Shown: positions 12,073 to 23,905 of the stretch, piece after piece
Position numbering within the stretch: the stretch's first letter is position 1
How the letters are laid out: each line of letters starts with the position of its first letter
From: Patellaria atrata CBS 101060
Taxonomy: Eukaryota > Ascomycota > Dothideomycetes > Patellariales > Patellariaceae
Direction of reading: 5' to 3'
Assembly: GCA_010093705.1 (NCBI GenBank)
Contig: MU006101.1
Location: 124,001-188,000 of the forward strand
Length of the DNA: 64,000 nucleotides
Translations under genes and position numbers: made by a program
The notes under the pieces: generated by a model
What the model was told of the DNA's origin: nothing
The model's database searches: none
What the model saw: the letters and a program-made list of their open reading frames with translations, nothing else

Positions 12073-13533
12073 ATGAACTTCAAGAGTTTTAGTGAATTTC
12101 CCGCTGAACTTATTACGATGATTGTCTTATACGTAGAGAATCCCCTTGATCGTTATAACCTCGCTCGATCATCGAGACGTTTGTTTCCGATAGTACAAGA
12201 CACTAAATGGGAATCAATCGAAAGTGAAGGCTATAAATTCTTCATTCCTCTCGTACGCATGCTTAACAGAGATCCCAACCGTGCCAAGGAGGTCAAATCC
12301 ATACATATCACAGGATCTATCTCTCGACGGAAACTGCCTTGTTCAAAAGCATCCTTTGAGGCATTTGCATCTTACATGTGCAAAACGGGAATAATTGACC
12401 GAGATATTACGGGAATGCATGATTATTTTGATCGTGCTAATTATCAGTTCAAAGACCTCATTGGCACCATCTTCGTTCACTGGGGTTTTTACATGCTAGA
12501 TTATCTAAAGAATGGTGACCCCAGTCAACCGCTATCCTTATTGATCCTGCATCTACCGCAACTGAGGGAACTCACTATAGACAACGGAATATTCATCTGG
12601 ATAAGTAATCATCCAGCATACAGAGATTGTTTCCCAAACCTTCACACTCTTCGACTAGGTTCGAAGGAGATCGTGCGCTCGTTGAACTTTCAGGTGTTCA
12701 CGTTACCCCAAATCCGAACAATTGAATGTTTTAATGTTGGATCCGCGTATACGATGCCCAAAAATAAAACGGTGCCCCTGACCTCTCTGAGCCTCACATG
12801 GACCGATCTCCTTGAATTCGAGAGGAGGCCTGAAGCGAGGATATTGGACTCCGGACTCGCAAACCTGCTAAACGCTTGCCGTTCCCTCAAATCCCTCAAG
12901 CTGCACGGTAGAATGCCAAAGGAACAATATCTGCCCAGCACCACTCGAGGCGGAGTAACTTGGCTACGCCTCAGGCAGTTGAGACAGGCGATCAGAGCAC
13001 TCGCTCCAACACTCGAGACCCTAGCTCTCGACTTCGACTGGGACGAGTACTGCAAAATTATTCCGAACGATCCTTACTCCATCTCCCTAGCCGGATTTTT
13101 CAACCTCAAAGAGCTCGCCGTCCGCTACGACTATATGGTTCGTGCCAGCTATGATTACCTTATGGCTCGAAATTTGCCGCTATCACCGACACTGGCGACG
13201 ACGCTCCCGCCAAATCTGAAGAAACTCACCCTCTTCCGATTCACGTTCGGCGATCACAATATCGATGACTTGTACAACCTGGCGTGGAAGAAGCGGGAGG
13301 CACATCCGAACTTGAGGAAGGTAACCGTGTACTATATCCTCGGCGGCCTGACGCAGCACCACTCGGATATCAGTAGTGTGTTTAATAGGGTGCGCTTCGA
13401 TTGTGAGAAGGAGGGGATCGAGATTCAGTTTCAAGCGCAGCGGTTCGAGATTTTGCGGGACACGTTCTGGCTACCGCCGGACGCGGAGAAGTGGCAGGCG
13501 GCGAACATATTGGGCCAGGACTGCAGGCGTTAG
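12073..13533 (+). CDS. F-box protein with leucine-rich segments
   Basis: A single exon of 486 aa begins at the ATG at 12073 (context CTACAACATGAAC). Open frame extends 24 codons upstream, but without an ATG in fungal context. Residues 5-45 (FSEFPAELITMIVLYVENPL, then DRYNLARSSRRLFPIV) match an F-box, the Skp1-binding module of SCF ubiquitin ligases. Downstream come irregular leucine-rich units (LPQLRELTIDN, FPNLHTLRLG, CRSLKSLKLHG, APTLETLALDF, NLKELAVRY, PNLKKLTLFRF) that would form a substrate-binding solenoid. The likely role is substrate recognition by an SCF complex; the substrate is unknown. The 3' third is more GC-rich than the 5' part. The gene converges on the Hsp70-12-like gene. Confidence 0.82.
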   Translation: MNFKSFSEFPAELITMIVLYVENPLDRYNLARSSRRLFPIVQDTKWESIESEGYKFFIPLVRMLNRDPNRAKEVKSIHITGSISRRKLPCSKASFEAFASYMCKTGIIDRDITGMHDYFDRANYQFKDLIGTIFVHWGFYMLDYLKNGDPSQPLSLLILHLPQLRELTIDNGIFIWISNHPAYRDCFPNLHTLRLGSKEIVRSLNFQVFTLPQIRTIECFNVGSAYTMPKNKTVPLTSLSLTWTDLLEFERRPEARILDSGLANLLNACRSLKSLKLHGRMPKEQYLPSTTRGGVTWLRLRQLRQAIRALAPTLETLALDFDWDEYCKIIPNDPYSISLAGFFNLKELAVRYDYMVRASYDYLMARNLPLSPTLATTLPPNLKKLTLFRFTFGDHNIDDLYNLAWKKREAHPNLRKVTVYYILGGLTQHHSDISSVFNRVRFDCEKEGIEIQFQAQRFEILRDTFWLPPDAEKWQAANILGQDCRR

Positions 13534-14117
13534 GGAATTTAGTAGAGCGAGCTTGACTGGGAGAAAATTGGTTATGGTTTCTTTGAACGTGAAGCCATAC
13601 CTTGGTGTTTTCTAGGTCAGGAAATGGATAGTATCAAACCTTTCAAGATTTGTAGTCATTTTCTGGTGATTTAGGAGTTAGAAAAGTAAAAATGAAATAC
13701 CTGGTAAATTTTTTTCTAAAAAGAGACTTTAAATATTGTGTTTCACCATAGTAAAATCGGCGTTAACTGGATTCGAACATAGACTGAAGGAAATTGGATA
13801 GGATAACTGACAAAGGAGACAGCCAACCCCAACTGCACCATGGCGGAACGAAAAAGCGGTGGTTGGAAGCTACATATAAAGGAAAGTCCTTGTCCCTATA
13901 TTAGCAAACGCCGTCTCCAATCTTTTGTAATATTTTACCAATACAAGGGTTTTATATAGTTTGAGGTTAAGATCTCCCGCAAGTATTAGAAACCTTATTT
14001 TGACCTAACTACATGCTAACCTCGAAGTCTAAACGCACTAACCTGCCTATATCCTACAGGAGTCTCTCACATCTGACACTTCAATCTCCACTCTCATCAC
14101 AATCCCCAAACAGCCTT
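13534..14117. other. Convergent intergenic region with tRNA-like remnant
   Basis: 584 bp of A/T-rich sequence lies between convergent genes. The only structure seen is the tRNA-like block at about 13755-13855, listed separately. Confidence 0.5.
13755..13850 (-). repeat. tRNA-like remnant or SINE head (candidate)
   Basis: Read on the minus strand, the block contains a box-A-like stretch (GGTGCAGTTGGGGTTGGC) and, about 60 nt further on, a near-perfect RNA polymerase III B box (TGTTCGAATCC). The flanks cannot pair into a 7-bp acceptor stem and no clean anticodon stem forms, so it is not an intact tRNA. It could be a decayed tRNA gene or the 5' head of a tRNA-derived SINE. No tail or target-site duplication was identified. 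Confidence 0.3.
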
Positions 14118-16757
14118 TCAATGGACCCTCCGACCTCCCCACGCCCATTGAGTTGCACGAGCTCCACCGCCGTCGAAGGCTTTGTTGAAACCATAAGTCT
14201 GTTGTGCCGGCACCGCTACGCTCTCTTGATGGATCTCGGGTGGTTGCATGCTCTGTGGAGGTGCTGCAACCCAGTCGACCTTGATGGGTTGATCTCTGCT
14301 TAGTTTATGGCCGTTAAACCCTAAAAGCCGGGTTAGTGGAGTAGGGTTAAGGGTATTGAGGTGTGCAGAGACGTTAGGGGATTGAGGATTATGTGAGATT
14401 GGAAGGAACATAGTGGTGACGGTTTGAATGGATGGGCTTGATAGGACCTTACAAAGTTCGAAGCGGATGTCTGCAGGTCCGATGAGCACCTGAACTTCAT
14501 AGTCGACGCGGAAGTACGGTTTGCCCATATTCCAGAAGTGGCGGTTCTTTCTTTTGAACTCGCGCTCATCGGCGCCGGAGAGGTCGGATTGGAGATTGCA
14601 GAGGGTGCGGCATTCTGAGTTTAGGTCAGTCGCAGGTCCGTTTGTTGGAAGGTTTTGAAGTGACTATTAAGGGGCTATTACCTGCGTTCAATTGAAAGGG
14701 TAAAGCAGCACCGTCTAGGTAAGACACCACGATGCTTGTTGGAAACGCTCGACGAGGATCTCCTGGGATGATTTTACGGGAGAAAGTGTGGACTATCGGA
14801 TTCTCAATAGAGACCGGTTCGCCCTTCAAACATCAGTTGATGGATCTTCTTCGGGGAATTCCCCTTCTTACCTTCTTAATGAACCAATCAATAGCTTTAA
14901 CAACGTATTGCTTTTTGTTATAGGTATCTACCTCCGTTTTTCTCCCAGCGTGTTCTGGATTTTTTGGGTCATAGAGAATCTTGCAAATAGTTCCATAGGA
15001 TGCTCTGCAACATCTCATACCCAAAATTGCCTTTCCGACACGTAGTTTCCGAAGACGATCCCCTACGAGACCTTTGCAGACGGCTAATTGTGGATCCGGA
15101 GCGACCCTAACCTGCATTGTATGGCCTCCATGAGGGATTCCAGACTGAGGAGCATATCGCGATCTTAGTTGCTGTTGAACGTACGCCGAGTTCCCAAGAC
15201 CACCGGATAATACGAGATGTCCGACGTGTTCATTGGGTAATTTTCTTACAATGCTCCCCAATTGCGTATCTATTAATCGGAACAACTTCTGGACCTGTTT
15301 ATCGAAGACTGTCTGCAAGTCTGCTCTGTGATACAGTTAGTTATATATGACGGACGGTTTTCTTGCAACATACCTCGTGAACCTCATTTCACGATTCCCA
15401 ATGCCAAGGTTAGCATTGTTATATTCCGAGCGAAGACCAGGAATAGTGATAACAAAAGTCGGCGCATCATCCGGGGACCCAAACTCGCATTTTATATTCT
15501 GAAATTCTCGACTTTTCATCATCTCCCATGCGGTATCAAGCTTGCTGAGATTGAGAGGCTCAATCTGATCTGCTTGTTCCAAGCGAGCTCTAACCAGCTT
15601 TTCAAAATCATAGTCTATCGCTGCTGAACCGATGGTTTCACCTGGTCATTATAAGCCTAACTCCCGCGGTGATACATAGGAAATAGGGATATTTACCAAA
15701 GACTACATCCAGCTGATCTAAGGTCAGTGATCCACTTTGAGTATCTTTTACCCTTAATACAGAAAGATCCTACAAAATTGTCAATTTATATTCACACTAG
15801 GATTGCAACAGAACGTACAGTTGTTCCCCCGCCAGCGTCACATACTAATAGTATATCGCTTTCCTACGGACAGTTAGTATAGTACAGTATTGATTATTTC
15901 TCTCAGAGTCTGACTTGAAATATACCGGCAGCATCGGATAACATGTGCACAGCGGCTGCCTCAGCTTCTGTGAGCCCAATAGTGACAGTATGATTCCGGG
16001 AAGACCCATAGCCAGCACGCTGGATTATAGATCTAAAGCGTTCGACAGTAGGGTGTGGCTCCCATGTTGTGGGGACACTGAAGACGAACTCTATCCGTGC
16101 ATCCTGCCATAGTAAACCGGATCCAGACAGCTCAGGGGTAAGTTTGAATTGAATATGTTGATACAACAATCTCATGTAATCTTCATACCATTTCTCCACT
16201 TGCTCAATAGACTCGGCAGCATCGTTTGGGTCATCTCTCTGTTTTTGCTGGAGTCTGGTAACGTCTAAGTATGTCTTGAACCATTCGACGTATTCCTTGT
16301 TCTCCGCCGTCTGTTCTGCTGTCGTTTCTGACAGAAATCCCCATGACGAAGGATGAGGTTGATTGGTAGGGTATACGAGAACCGTGGGAACCTTGAAAGA
16401 CAATTAGTGTATAATTCAATGATCATATACATCTAGTATTTACCTTGTTCTCGTTTGCTTGTCCCCGTCCAGGCCATTTTTGTATCCATCTGATGTTTTC
16501 AGATCCAAGTGTAAGATTTGCATATGATACACCAGTGCCTAGATTGAATATGAGTAAATAGAGAATCTCAATTTAGTCTTTTCTCAATGGGACCACAAAC
16601 TTACATGTCATACCAAAATCTATCCCGCTGTGAAGTTGAAGTTCACCTTAGTCAGCCACTTACTCCAGGCGGGAAGGGAGCGGAGCGGGGATACTTGGCA
16701 TTAGAACTATGGTCGCGAAACTTACACGATCATATGAGGACGACCTTCACCTTCCAT
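14118..16757 (-). CDS. Hsp70-12-like (HSPA12-type) actin-fold ATPase
   Basis: Ten exons: 16757-16726, 16627-16605, 16538-16444, 16391-15915, 15863-15819, 15769-15697, 15641-15374, 15325-14872, 14823-14682, 14614-14118, giving 701 aa. The first three exons are small and together encode MEGEGRPHMIV, then GIDFGMTCTGVSYANL, the phosphate-1 loop of the Hsp70/actin fold. Exons 5-6 carry phosphate-2 (LLVCDAGGGTTDLSVL). Exon 8 carries the adenosine motif (HLVLSGGLGNSAYVQQQL). The C-terminal about 160 residues replace the classical substrate-binding domain with a divergent tail. This matches the HSPA12-like group that is expanded in filamentous fungi, whose clients are unknown. The donor after GIFQ at 15914 is GTCAGA, weaker than the others, but it is the only join that keeps ESDILLVCDAGGG in frame. 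The phosphate-1 loop has Met-Thr-Cys where canonical members have Thr-Thr-Tyr. Confidence 0.88.
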
Positions 16758-17569
16758 TTTTTAATCAGACCGAAAGTGAGCTCTCCTACTCAAGACAACA
16801 ATATTTTTCTCGATGACTGCTCAAATCTTAAGGTCTTCTCTACAAGGCTTGATGAGGTCCTCAGTCAACAAGGCTGTTATCTAACAACCATTAGCTGGTT
16901 TTGGACCCCACCGATCCTTTTTTACTCAATCCCACGCCGTATCTACGCCCAGTCTTGCTTATGTCCATATTTTTATCACATTTTTCTCCTTCATGCATGC
17001 ACCCAGCCTCTTGTACCACTCGGTTGGTGGGTACGGGCTTAATCCAAGGCTTCCAGAGCCACAGCCTTGTGAGAGCAAACATGGGTCAAGCCTGGCCCCG
17101 ATGCCACAGGAACTCTCACGTCCCATGGTGTGTTTAGCATTTGACATTCAATAGCTTTCAGTGCTCCCCATACCAATAATGCAAGTCGAGACCATACCAT
17201 ATGTATACTTTGTCAAGGGCCTGTGTGCTACAAAGGTATTTCGTGAGGGATATATGAGCCTTCCCACACAAACTTTTGTAAAATTTCTCTCTCCTTAACT
17301 CCATTCACATACTGGAGCTTACTGGAGCTCCTTAAGTTCAATAAACTTGGTGCTTAACCACCTCATGATATAGACTCACCTTTACTCTCCAAACATCTTT
17401 GTCCACAGATTTTATCATACTCTTTTGAAGGCGCTGGACACATTATGCTTTTATCTAGAACAGTCGCCTTGCTTTTAACACCCCCTTAGCGGTGTATCTT
17501 TTAGTGATTTCCCAACCTACATCGTTATATAGTTGTTTCACCCTCTTATAACTCACGATCTATTTCCTC
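16758..17569. other. Divergent promoter region
   Basis: 812 bp lie between the Hsp70-12-like start (minus) and the single-pass membrane protein start (plus). Short frames here lack family resemblance. There is no classical heat-shock element array that I can point to with confidence. Confidence 0.45.
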
Positions 17570-19155
17570 ATGACAGAACTAAGCACAGCTATTATTAGTG
17601 TCCCTTCCTTTGAATCTTTCACATTAGCGCTCTACGTAACTGACCAACAAACCTTTGTACGCTCAGGAACGAGGAATTATCCAGTTCCCACCAGTTTTGC
17701 CCATACCGTCGGAGAAATAGGAGTTTCAATTGGCGCCTCACCGAGTTTTGCTATATCTGTGGATAGAACTATTAATAATATTCCCACCCCTTTGGATACG
17801 ACGAATGTGGGAGCTATATGGACAAAGGCATCACCAAGACCCACCGGTGCAGCGGCTTCTGACGAAACTCTACTAATACCATCGACGACTAGCTCTCCTC
17901 CGGGGGAAACTTTGTCCAGTACCGAAATACCTTCCCCTCAAAGTACGAACCCTGTGCTTATCCCCGCATCGGTGTCTAATATAACGTCAGGGAGTGACCC
18001 AAATGGGATTTCACCTCCTACTTCTCCTTTGACTACACCAACCGCAAACTCAACAATTTCATCAGAAAACTCTACGGCACCATCAGCCGTAAACACTTCG
18101 GGTATAAGCACCGGCAGCGGATCTGGGATCAGCTCAGGCGAAGCGACAGGTATTGCAATTGGATGTCTTATCGCTGGCGCTCTCATAGGATGTGCCGCAT
18201 TATGGTTCTTTTTGAGGAAGACCCGCCGTGATCGACGAAGTGGACCAGAATCTGGCACAGTTAGGGATGAGTCATATCTAACCAGGGAAAAAGAACCGAT
18301 AAAAGGGGCTATTGCAACGACGAGTTTAGATCCTCAATCTCCCGCAGCAATCATAGAAAATACTCTACCTCAGCCATTAGAGGATAATGCAATCTCAGGA
18401 GAATGGTCCAAAATATCTAGTTCGATAAAAAATCACGTCAAGAGTTACTATAATGTTGGGAACTCTCCTACCGCCATAAAATCAACTACCATTGATGCCT
18501 TGGACAAAGAATTACCACTTCCGAGCTCCAAACTTGCCTCTTTGGTGTCTTCCCCCAAGACTCGTACGCCCACGTTGCGTTTACTCATAGCATGGGTTAT
18601 TATCTCCAGAATCACCTTAGACAGCGGACCACATGCTACATTCTTACCTCCAGACGTTGCTGGGTGTGTACAGTTTATGACTGCTATGTCAAATGATGAA
18701 CGTAGTACGTATCTTATAAAGAATTTTAAGTTAGAAATATCTAACCTTATGCTTTAGGAAGAGTCGCATTTCTAAGTAAATGGCGCACGATTACTGCAGC
18801 CTTGATGCAGACAACATATGGCAAAAGCGAGGCCCCGCTGAATGATCCCAGAGAGCACAACATTGCTAAGGCTCTTAGAGCTTTAGATAACGTACTGCGG
18901 CCTCTGTGTGACCCACTGGGCGTAGATGACAGTCAAAGGATTCGTAACCTTGAAGCAATTCTCCGGAGAGCTGCTCGGTTTGGGTTTACCCTGTTCTCGC
19001 AGCCAAGTTCATGGAAGTTTGAGTGGGAGGTCGGAGAGGTACTGGGAGAATATGAGATGGTAGTGTTTCCAGCCTTGTTGCAGACTGTCAACGAGGCTGG
19101 ACGAAAATTGGCGAGGCCGAGAGAATTCAGCGAGGCTGAGGTGGATAAGATGTAG
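17570..19155 (+). CDS. Ser/Thr-rich single-pass membrane protein
   Basis: Two exons (17570-18704 and 18758-19155) joined across a 53-nt intron (GTACGT...TTTAG) give 510 aa. Residues about 85-190 are a Ser/Thr/Pro-rich, probably O-glycosylated stalk. A hydrophobic helix (GIAIGCLIAGALIGCAALWF) spans about residues 194-215 and is followed at once by basic RKTRRDRR, so the C-terminus should be cytosolic. The cytosolic part includes a helical C-terminal domain of about 150 residues encoded across the intron. No cleavable signal peptide is visible at the N-terminus. Either the start lies elsewhere or the protein uses its internal helix as an anchor. The layout resembles fungal wall-sensor or Ser/Thr-rich receptor-like proteins, but no WSC or other named domain is seen. 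Confidence 0.75.
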
Positions 19156-20143
19156 CGTTATGGAATAGTGTAATGGGATGGAGTAACTCAGAGGATCTTC
19201 GCTGTATGAACTTTTCCTGGACCCCGATATTGTTGAGAGTGATAGGTGAGGATTGCGGCTTCGTGCATCTGTGGATGGTAGAGTTAGATGTCTTTTCGTT
19301 GTTTGCTCCATCAATTGTACTCTGTTTAAGCCTCCCACTAGTTCTACTGCAGCCAAGCGCACTAGTCCGTTTTGGCCCCCATGGCTTTTTTGGGACGAAT
19401 ATCAATGGTCCAGAGAAAATCCCCTCCATGCCCAGCAACGGACACCGCATGTCTTTCACCCCTTTGCTCTTTCGGACGGGGGTTGAGGAACGAAAAATGC
19501 GATCCCACTCAAGACGTCTAAATCTTTCGTCCGGGATCTTCTCCCACTATCGGTAATACTGTTCTGTACAGTACCAGTTGTGGGGGCCATAGCACTCACC
19601 TCAGCACCATGGGCCAGCCTACAGTACTCGGTATATGTTCAGAATGAGAGCCCCGCGCCGCGTTCAACTTCCAGTAGGTTTGAGGGCTAAGTCCTCAGCT
19701 TGAGGTAGAACTATAGTGGTCCTCTTCTAGCAGCCATCGGCTGTTGGCACTGATTTGAGCCGTTCTCCAGCACCTGTCTTGGTCATCGGTGCGCTTTATT
19801 CTTTCTCACTCTATGCTAGGAATAATACTTTTCCTGTATATCTAATTCCGCATTGAACCAAAACACGTTCCCCTATTGCAAGAGACTAAAGAAGGGTGTT
19901 GTACCTATTAGTGATAGGTCACAACGGAGGAATTAGCTATACAGCTAAGCCGAAACCCTGAATCTGGATCAAGATCCCTCAGACCTACGTACAGTTGATG
20001 GTATCAAACATGAAGGAACGACAATAGAAGTATGGAAAAGAGAAATACTACTTTACCTTAGTGAACTCCCTCTAGCCTAATCGAGTGGAAGTCACCACCG
20101 AGTTTGTTGTCCCCCGTAGAATCCGATAGATATACTTGTAACA
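19156..20143. other. Intergenic region
   Basis: 988 bp between two plus-strand genes. Open frames on both strands are short and have no recognisable similarity. No repeat or RNA gene was seen. Confidence 0.5.
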
Positions 20144-23114
20144 ATGTCCTCAAACGGTATTCGCGCACGGCTAGCGGGACAGGTACCTCCATCCTACGTC
20201 CCGAACCCCTTTTCGGGGCAGATGTCATATCATTCAACATTTCTCACCCAAGGAGAGTCGACATCAGCACGACAATCACGTACAGACATTAATGTATCCC
20301 TAGAATCGCCGTCTCTGGTTGATACGAATAGTCGGCTAGAAGAGAAGAATGAGATAATGAAGGGTTCAGGAAGAAGAAGATGTAGCCATCTAAATATGAG
20401 CACGGATTCATTCGAAAATTTTGGGCACTTTAGGCCTCGAAGCTCTAGTAAGTTTCACTTTTTTTTTTTACTGCATCATATAGGGAAGACCTCGAGTGTG
20501 ATACTGTTGTTTATATGTTGGCACCTATTGGAACCAAATAAATCTTCACTCGTACTCGTAACCAGGAGTTTCTGTTAAATTAGGCGTATAACGAGCGGCT
20601 AGTTTCCACTGCGGAGGGGATGAATGTATAGAGATATTAGGACAATGCTGACTGAATAAAGGCTCACAAGACACTTGTTCCAGTATGCCGTCATCACAGA
20701 GCCCTATGAATAACATATCGATAACATCAGATACGAATTCCATAAGTCAATGTTCGCAGTACAATCAATTTGAGCCAAACTTTAATCTAAACCGGCCTCA
20801 TTCTCGTCCGTCATCTATAGGTCAGTCTGATGTAGAATCTACCTCCTCGAGGGAACAGAAAAATCGCCCTGCTGTTATATATGAGCTTGAGGCGATCGAA
20901 GCTACTCATTCACGATCATCTGGGTTATCGACCACAGCAGAAAGCCCACCCGGCCGACCATCATATATTCCATATTCGCCACCATTACAAACATCACCAT
21001 CACCTGGCAGCGCCCCTGCGGTTGAAGGCGAGAACGCACGTCGCGATGTACGTCAGAAATTTCAGATTCCTACAATGCCACGTTCTGCGGCACAACCAGG
21101 GTCCTCTTCCCCCACACCGGTAAACCATGAATCAAGAGGTTTAACACATAATTTTCATGATTCGCTGTCACAAGCGAAAACGGAGACAAATCTCCTTTAC
21201 GGAATATCTCAAGCTCCTGAATTACCGAATATTGAATCGCTGTCGAAGACTATCCAGACGATTACAGTAACAGACCGAGTAGCAACGCTGTTCGCAAATC
21301 TGCCACACATATTGAGATCAAAAAGGGATGACACTCGTCCAACAGAGGTATTTGCTCAACAGCGGTCTACTCCACAATTGCACCTCGGACCATTTTCTAT
21401 ATCGTCCCCATCCACTCTAGCAATAGAATCCACAGACTCTGCATCATCGGACTCGCCACCAAAAGATGTACGGAAAGGCTTCCGTAAACAGAGCGCTCAT
21501 TGGGCTACGAATGAATTTCTAGAGCACATGAAAGTGCCGTCTCTTCGTCCACCGAGCCCAAGTGGACATTTTCGTCGTGCCTCCACTCCTGTATACCCAC
21601 CTCAAAATGGACGTGGAGGGAGTATACCGAACATTTCACTCACTACTCCAACTGTTTCTCAATCAGATCAAAACTGCGTAGTTGGGCCTTCTAGCAATAA
21701 CCCTAGAGTCTTCGCTAGCCCCATTATGGGAGATATTGGGAGAAGACACGCTCCTCCACGATCGATAACTGAGCCAGTACTCCAATCACAGAACTTATTG
21801 AATCAAAGTTCAAAGGTCCAACCATACGCCCAACATCATTATATGAGCCCAGTTATTCGGTTTCCGAGAAAGTCAGTACCGGGTGCTCCGCAAATACCTC
21901 CCAAAATACCTCTCACTGAGTCCCAGCAAATGGAACTTACTTCAAGTCGTTTCCTCCCGCAAAACGGCTCTATAACAAAATCAATTGGGGAACCGCAATC
22001 TTTTCCACCCGACCCTTCTGGATCTTCGCATCGGCAAACTTTCTTCCAACCCGAGAACCCTATTTCCCACTATCCTCTCGGCTCCCGCCCCGTTACCACC
22101 TTAGATCCTTCTGTAAAGAACGTATCTTCTCAGAGAACAGGAAGCGGTCGATACATTTGGGCTCAACCGCTCCATCATCCACCTCCACCAGACTTTGACC
22201 TTGACCTTGACCTTGACCTTAAGCCCGGCCCTTCAAACTCTGCTGCAGATACCGAAATTCCACACGGGCGGTCTAGCGAGCATGGTCAGGAAGAAGGAGA
22301 CCATACTCAACAGTCGGACGTAGACAGAGTGCCAATGCTATATCCGACGCCTTCCAACACGAGTAATAGGCGCTACGCATGGTCACTTCCCCTCCACTAC
22401 TCCCCTCCTCTTGAACTCGACTCCGAACCTTCAGGACATACCTCTGACGCCGAATCCCCGCAACTACATCCCCAAGAGCACGTGAATAAAGAAACTCACA
22501 CAAGGGAAAGTCCCAGCGCAAACAATCTACCACTGCAGAAACTTCAAACATCGTACAACGGCTCATTTACCACCTTTACCACCCTCTCACCACTTAACCA
22601 CCCGCCTCCACAAACGACGAAGCCATCTCCGCCCTGCAGACCCACCCTAGAGTCCTCAATCCCCCAGTTCCGCCCAGGACGCAATATATCGCACACATCC
22701 CACCCAGAACCCCAATCCCCACCCCTCGCCGGCCGCTACACATGGTCCCAGCGTCCCTCCACCCCTGCTGCCGTCGCGTCTCCGAATCCCATAGTCCCGC
22801 AAAGTAGCCATTATCCACACCGCGAGCGTGCAAACCAGACGCCTGAGATTGAAATACGGCTCTATCACGCACCTACCACGGGGACGAGGACGGGGACAGA
22901 AGCAGAGACGAAGCAATCACACCCCCAACCACGCCGCTACGCGTGGGCCCTTCCGTCCACGAACCCACCAGAACTACCCGCGCCCGAGCCTAGTCTCCCA
23001 CACGCGACACAAACATCGGAACGCACGAAAACGCCGGAAAGTGTCGAGGCAGTAGGCATGACGGTCGCGGAGAAGAGGCGAAGGGCCGCGAGGAGGAGGA
23101 TGCAAGGTATTTAG
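20144..23114 (+). CDS. Disordered Pro/Ser-rich protein with repeated R-Y-x-W motif
   Basis: The solid part is an uninterrupted reading frame from about 20671 to 23114. A likely first exon (20144-20447) starts in good context (ACAATGTCC) and ends at a GTAAGT donor. Joining it to an acceptor at 20670 keeps frame (915 aa), but that 223-nt intron uses a poor acceptor, so the 5' structure is uncertain. A shorter model starting at the ATG at 20685 gives 809 aa. The protein is almost wholly low-complexity (S, P, Q, T, N) with no membrane helix. In the last 40% the motif R-Y-(A/I/T)-W-(A/S) recurs four times, for example GRYIWAQPLHHP and RRYAWALP. An Asp-Leu alternation comes from a (GACCTT)n run at about 22196-22219. 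The C-terminus is strongly basic (EKRRRAARRRMQ). I do not recognise it. Confidence 0.55.
22196..22220 (+). repeat. (GACCTT)n in-frame microsatellite
   Basis: About four copies of the hexamer GACCTT encode alternating Asp-Leu inside the Pro/Ser-rich protein. The unit length of six keeps the frame, so copy-number change would only lengthen or shorten the peptide. Confidence 0.85.
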
Positions 23115-23905
23115 TCGGGTTCCTTATTGGGGACTTTGGGGACTTTATAATCTTGCGATTTAGGAGGTTTTGATGGGATCTGGAGATTGGAGGTCATATC
23201 TCTTGTGTGTCCTGGGATGTTTGAGCGGGTCGGTCGGTGTAGTGTGGTGTTTGAGTGGTCGGTCGGTGTGGGTGTATGGTGCCGAGGGGTTTAATCGGTC
23301 CGTGGATGGAATGGAATGGGGATACGATAGGATGTATGGACGTGAGGGCGTATTTTCTGGCCTTTTCCGTCTGGAGTCATTTTGCACTGGAACATGCTAT
23401 GGTAACAGTAGTGAATCTGGACAAAATGGGGAAAGGGTACTGAGCAATGCTTTCAGCTCAGGAGTGTAAGGACATGAGGATTGGCGGGTAGAGGTATTCT
23501 GCTTCAGTTCTAAGCTCAACGTCTGATATTAGGACATTAGGGGCTTGACAGATATAACCAAGTCAAATAAGCCCGGTAGAGTAATATAGTTCCGAAGAGC
23601 GTGGTCTTTGCACCATCACAGAGCATGCAACAAACAAACCAAGCAACGTGACAATATCGAACCTCAGCTATCTGCTACCTAGACGTGCTAGTGAAAAGAA
23701 CCACTCGCGTGGATATGAAACATTAGAAAAATACCTCGGGGGAGAAAATGAGCACATCCCAATCCGACGCTATGCAACTATCCATGTCCCACAAGAACCC
23801 AATTGATATCCTATACCGGGCCATTGCCCATGGAAGTCAATGATACTGCAAGACGCACACAAGACCACAACTCCCATCGCTGTGCTTACCAGAAAACCTA
23901 GATAC
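23115..23905. other. Convergent intergenic region with GT-rich duplicate
   Basis: 791 bp between convergent genes. The part at 23160-23460 is strongly G/T-biased on the plus strand. It carries two imperfect copies of TGTTTGAG(C/T)GGGTCGGTCGGTGT-like sequence at about 23219-23242 and 23248-23272. An extra 3' exon of the upstream gene cannot be excluded, because a GTATTT donor follows CAAG at 23107-23110. Confidence 0.45.
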
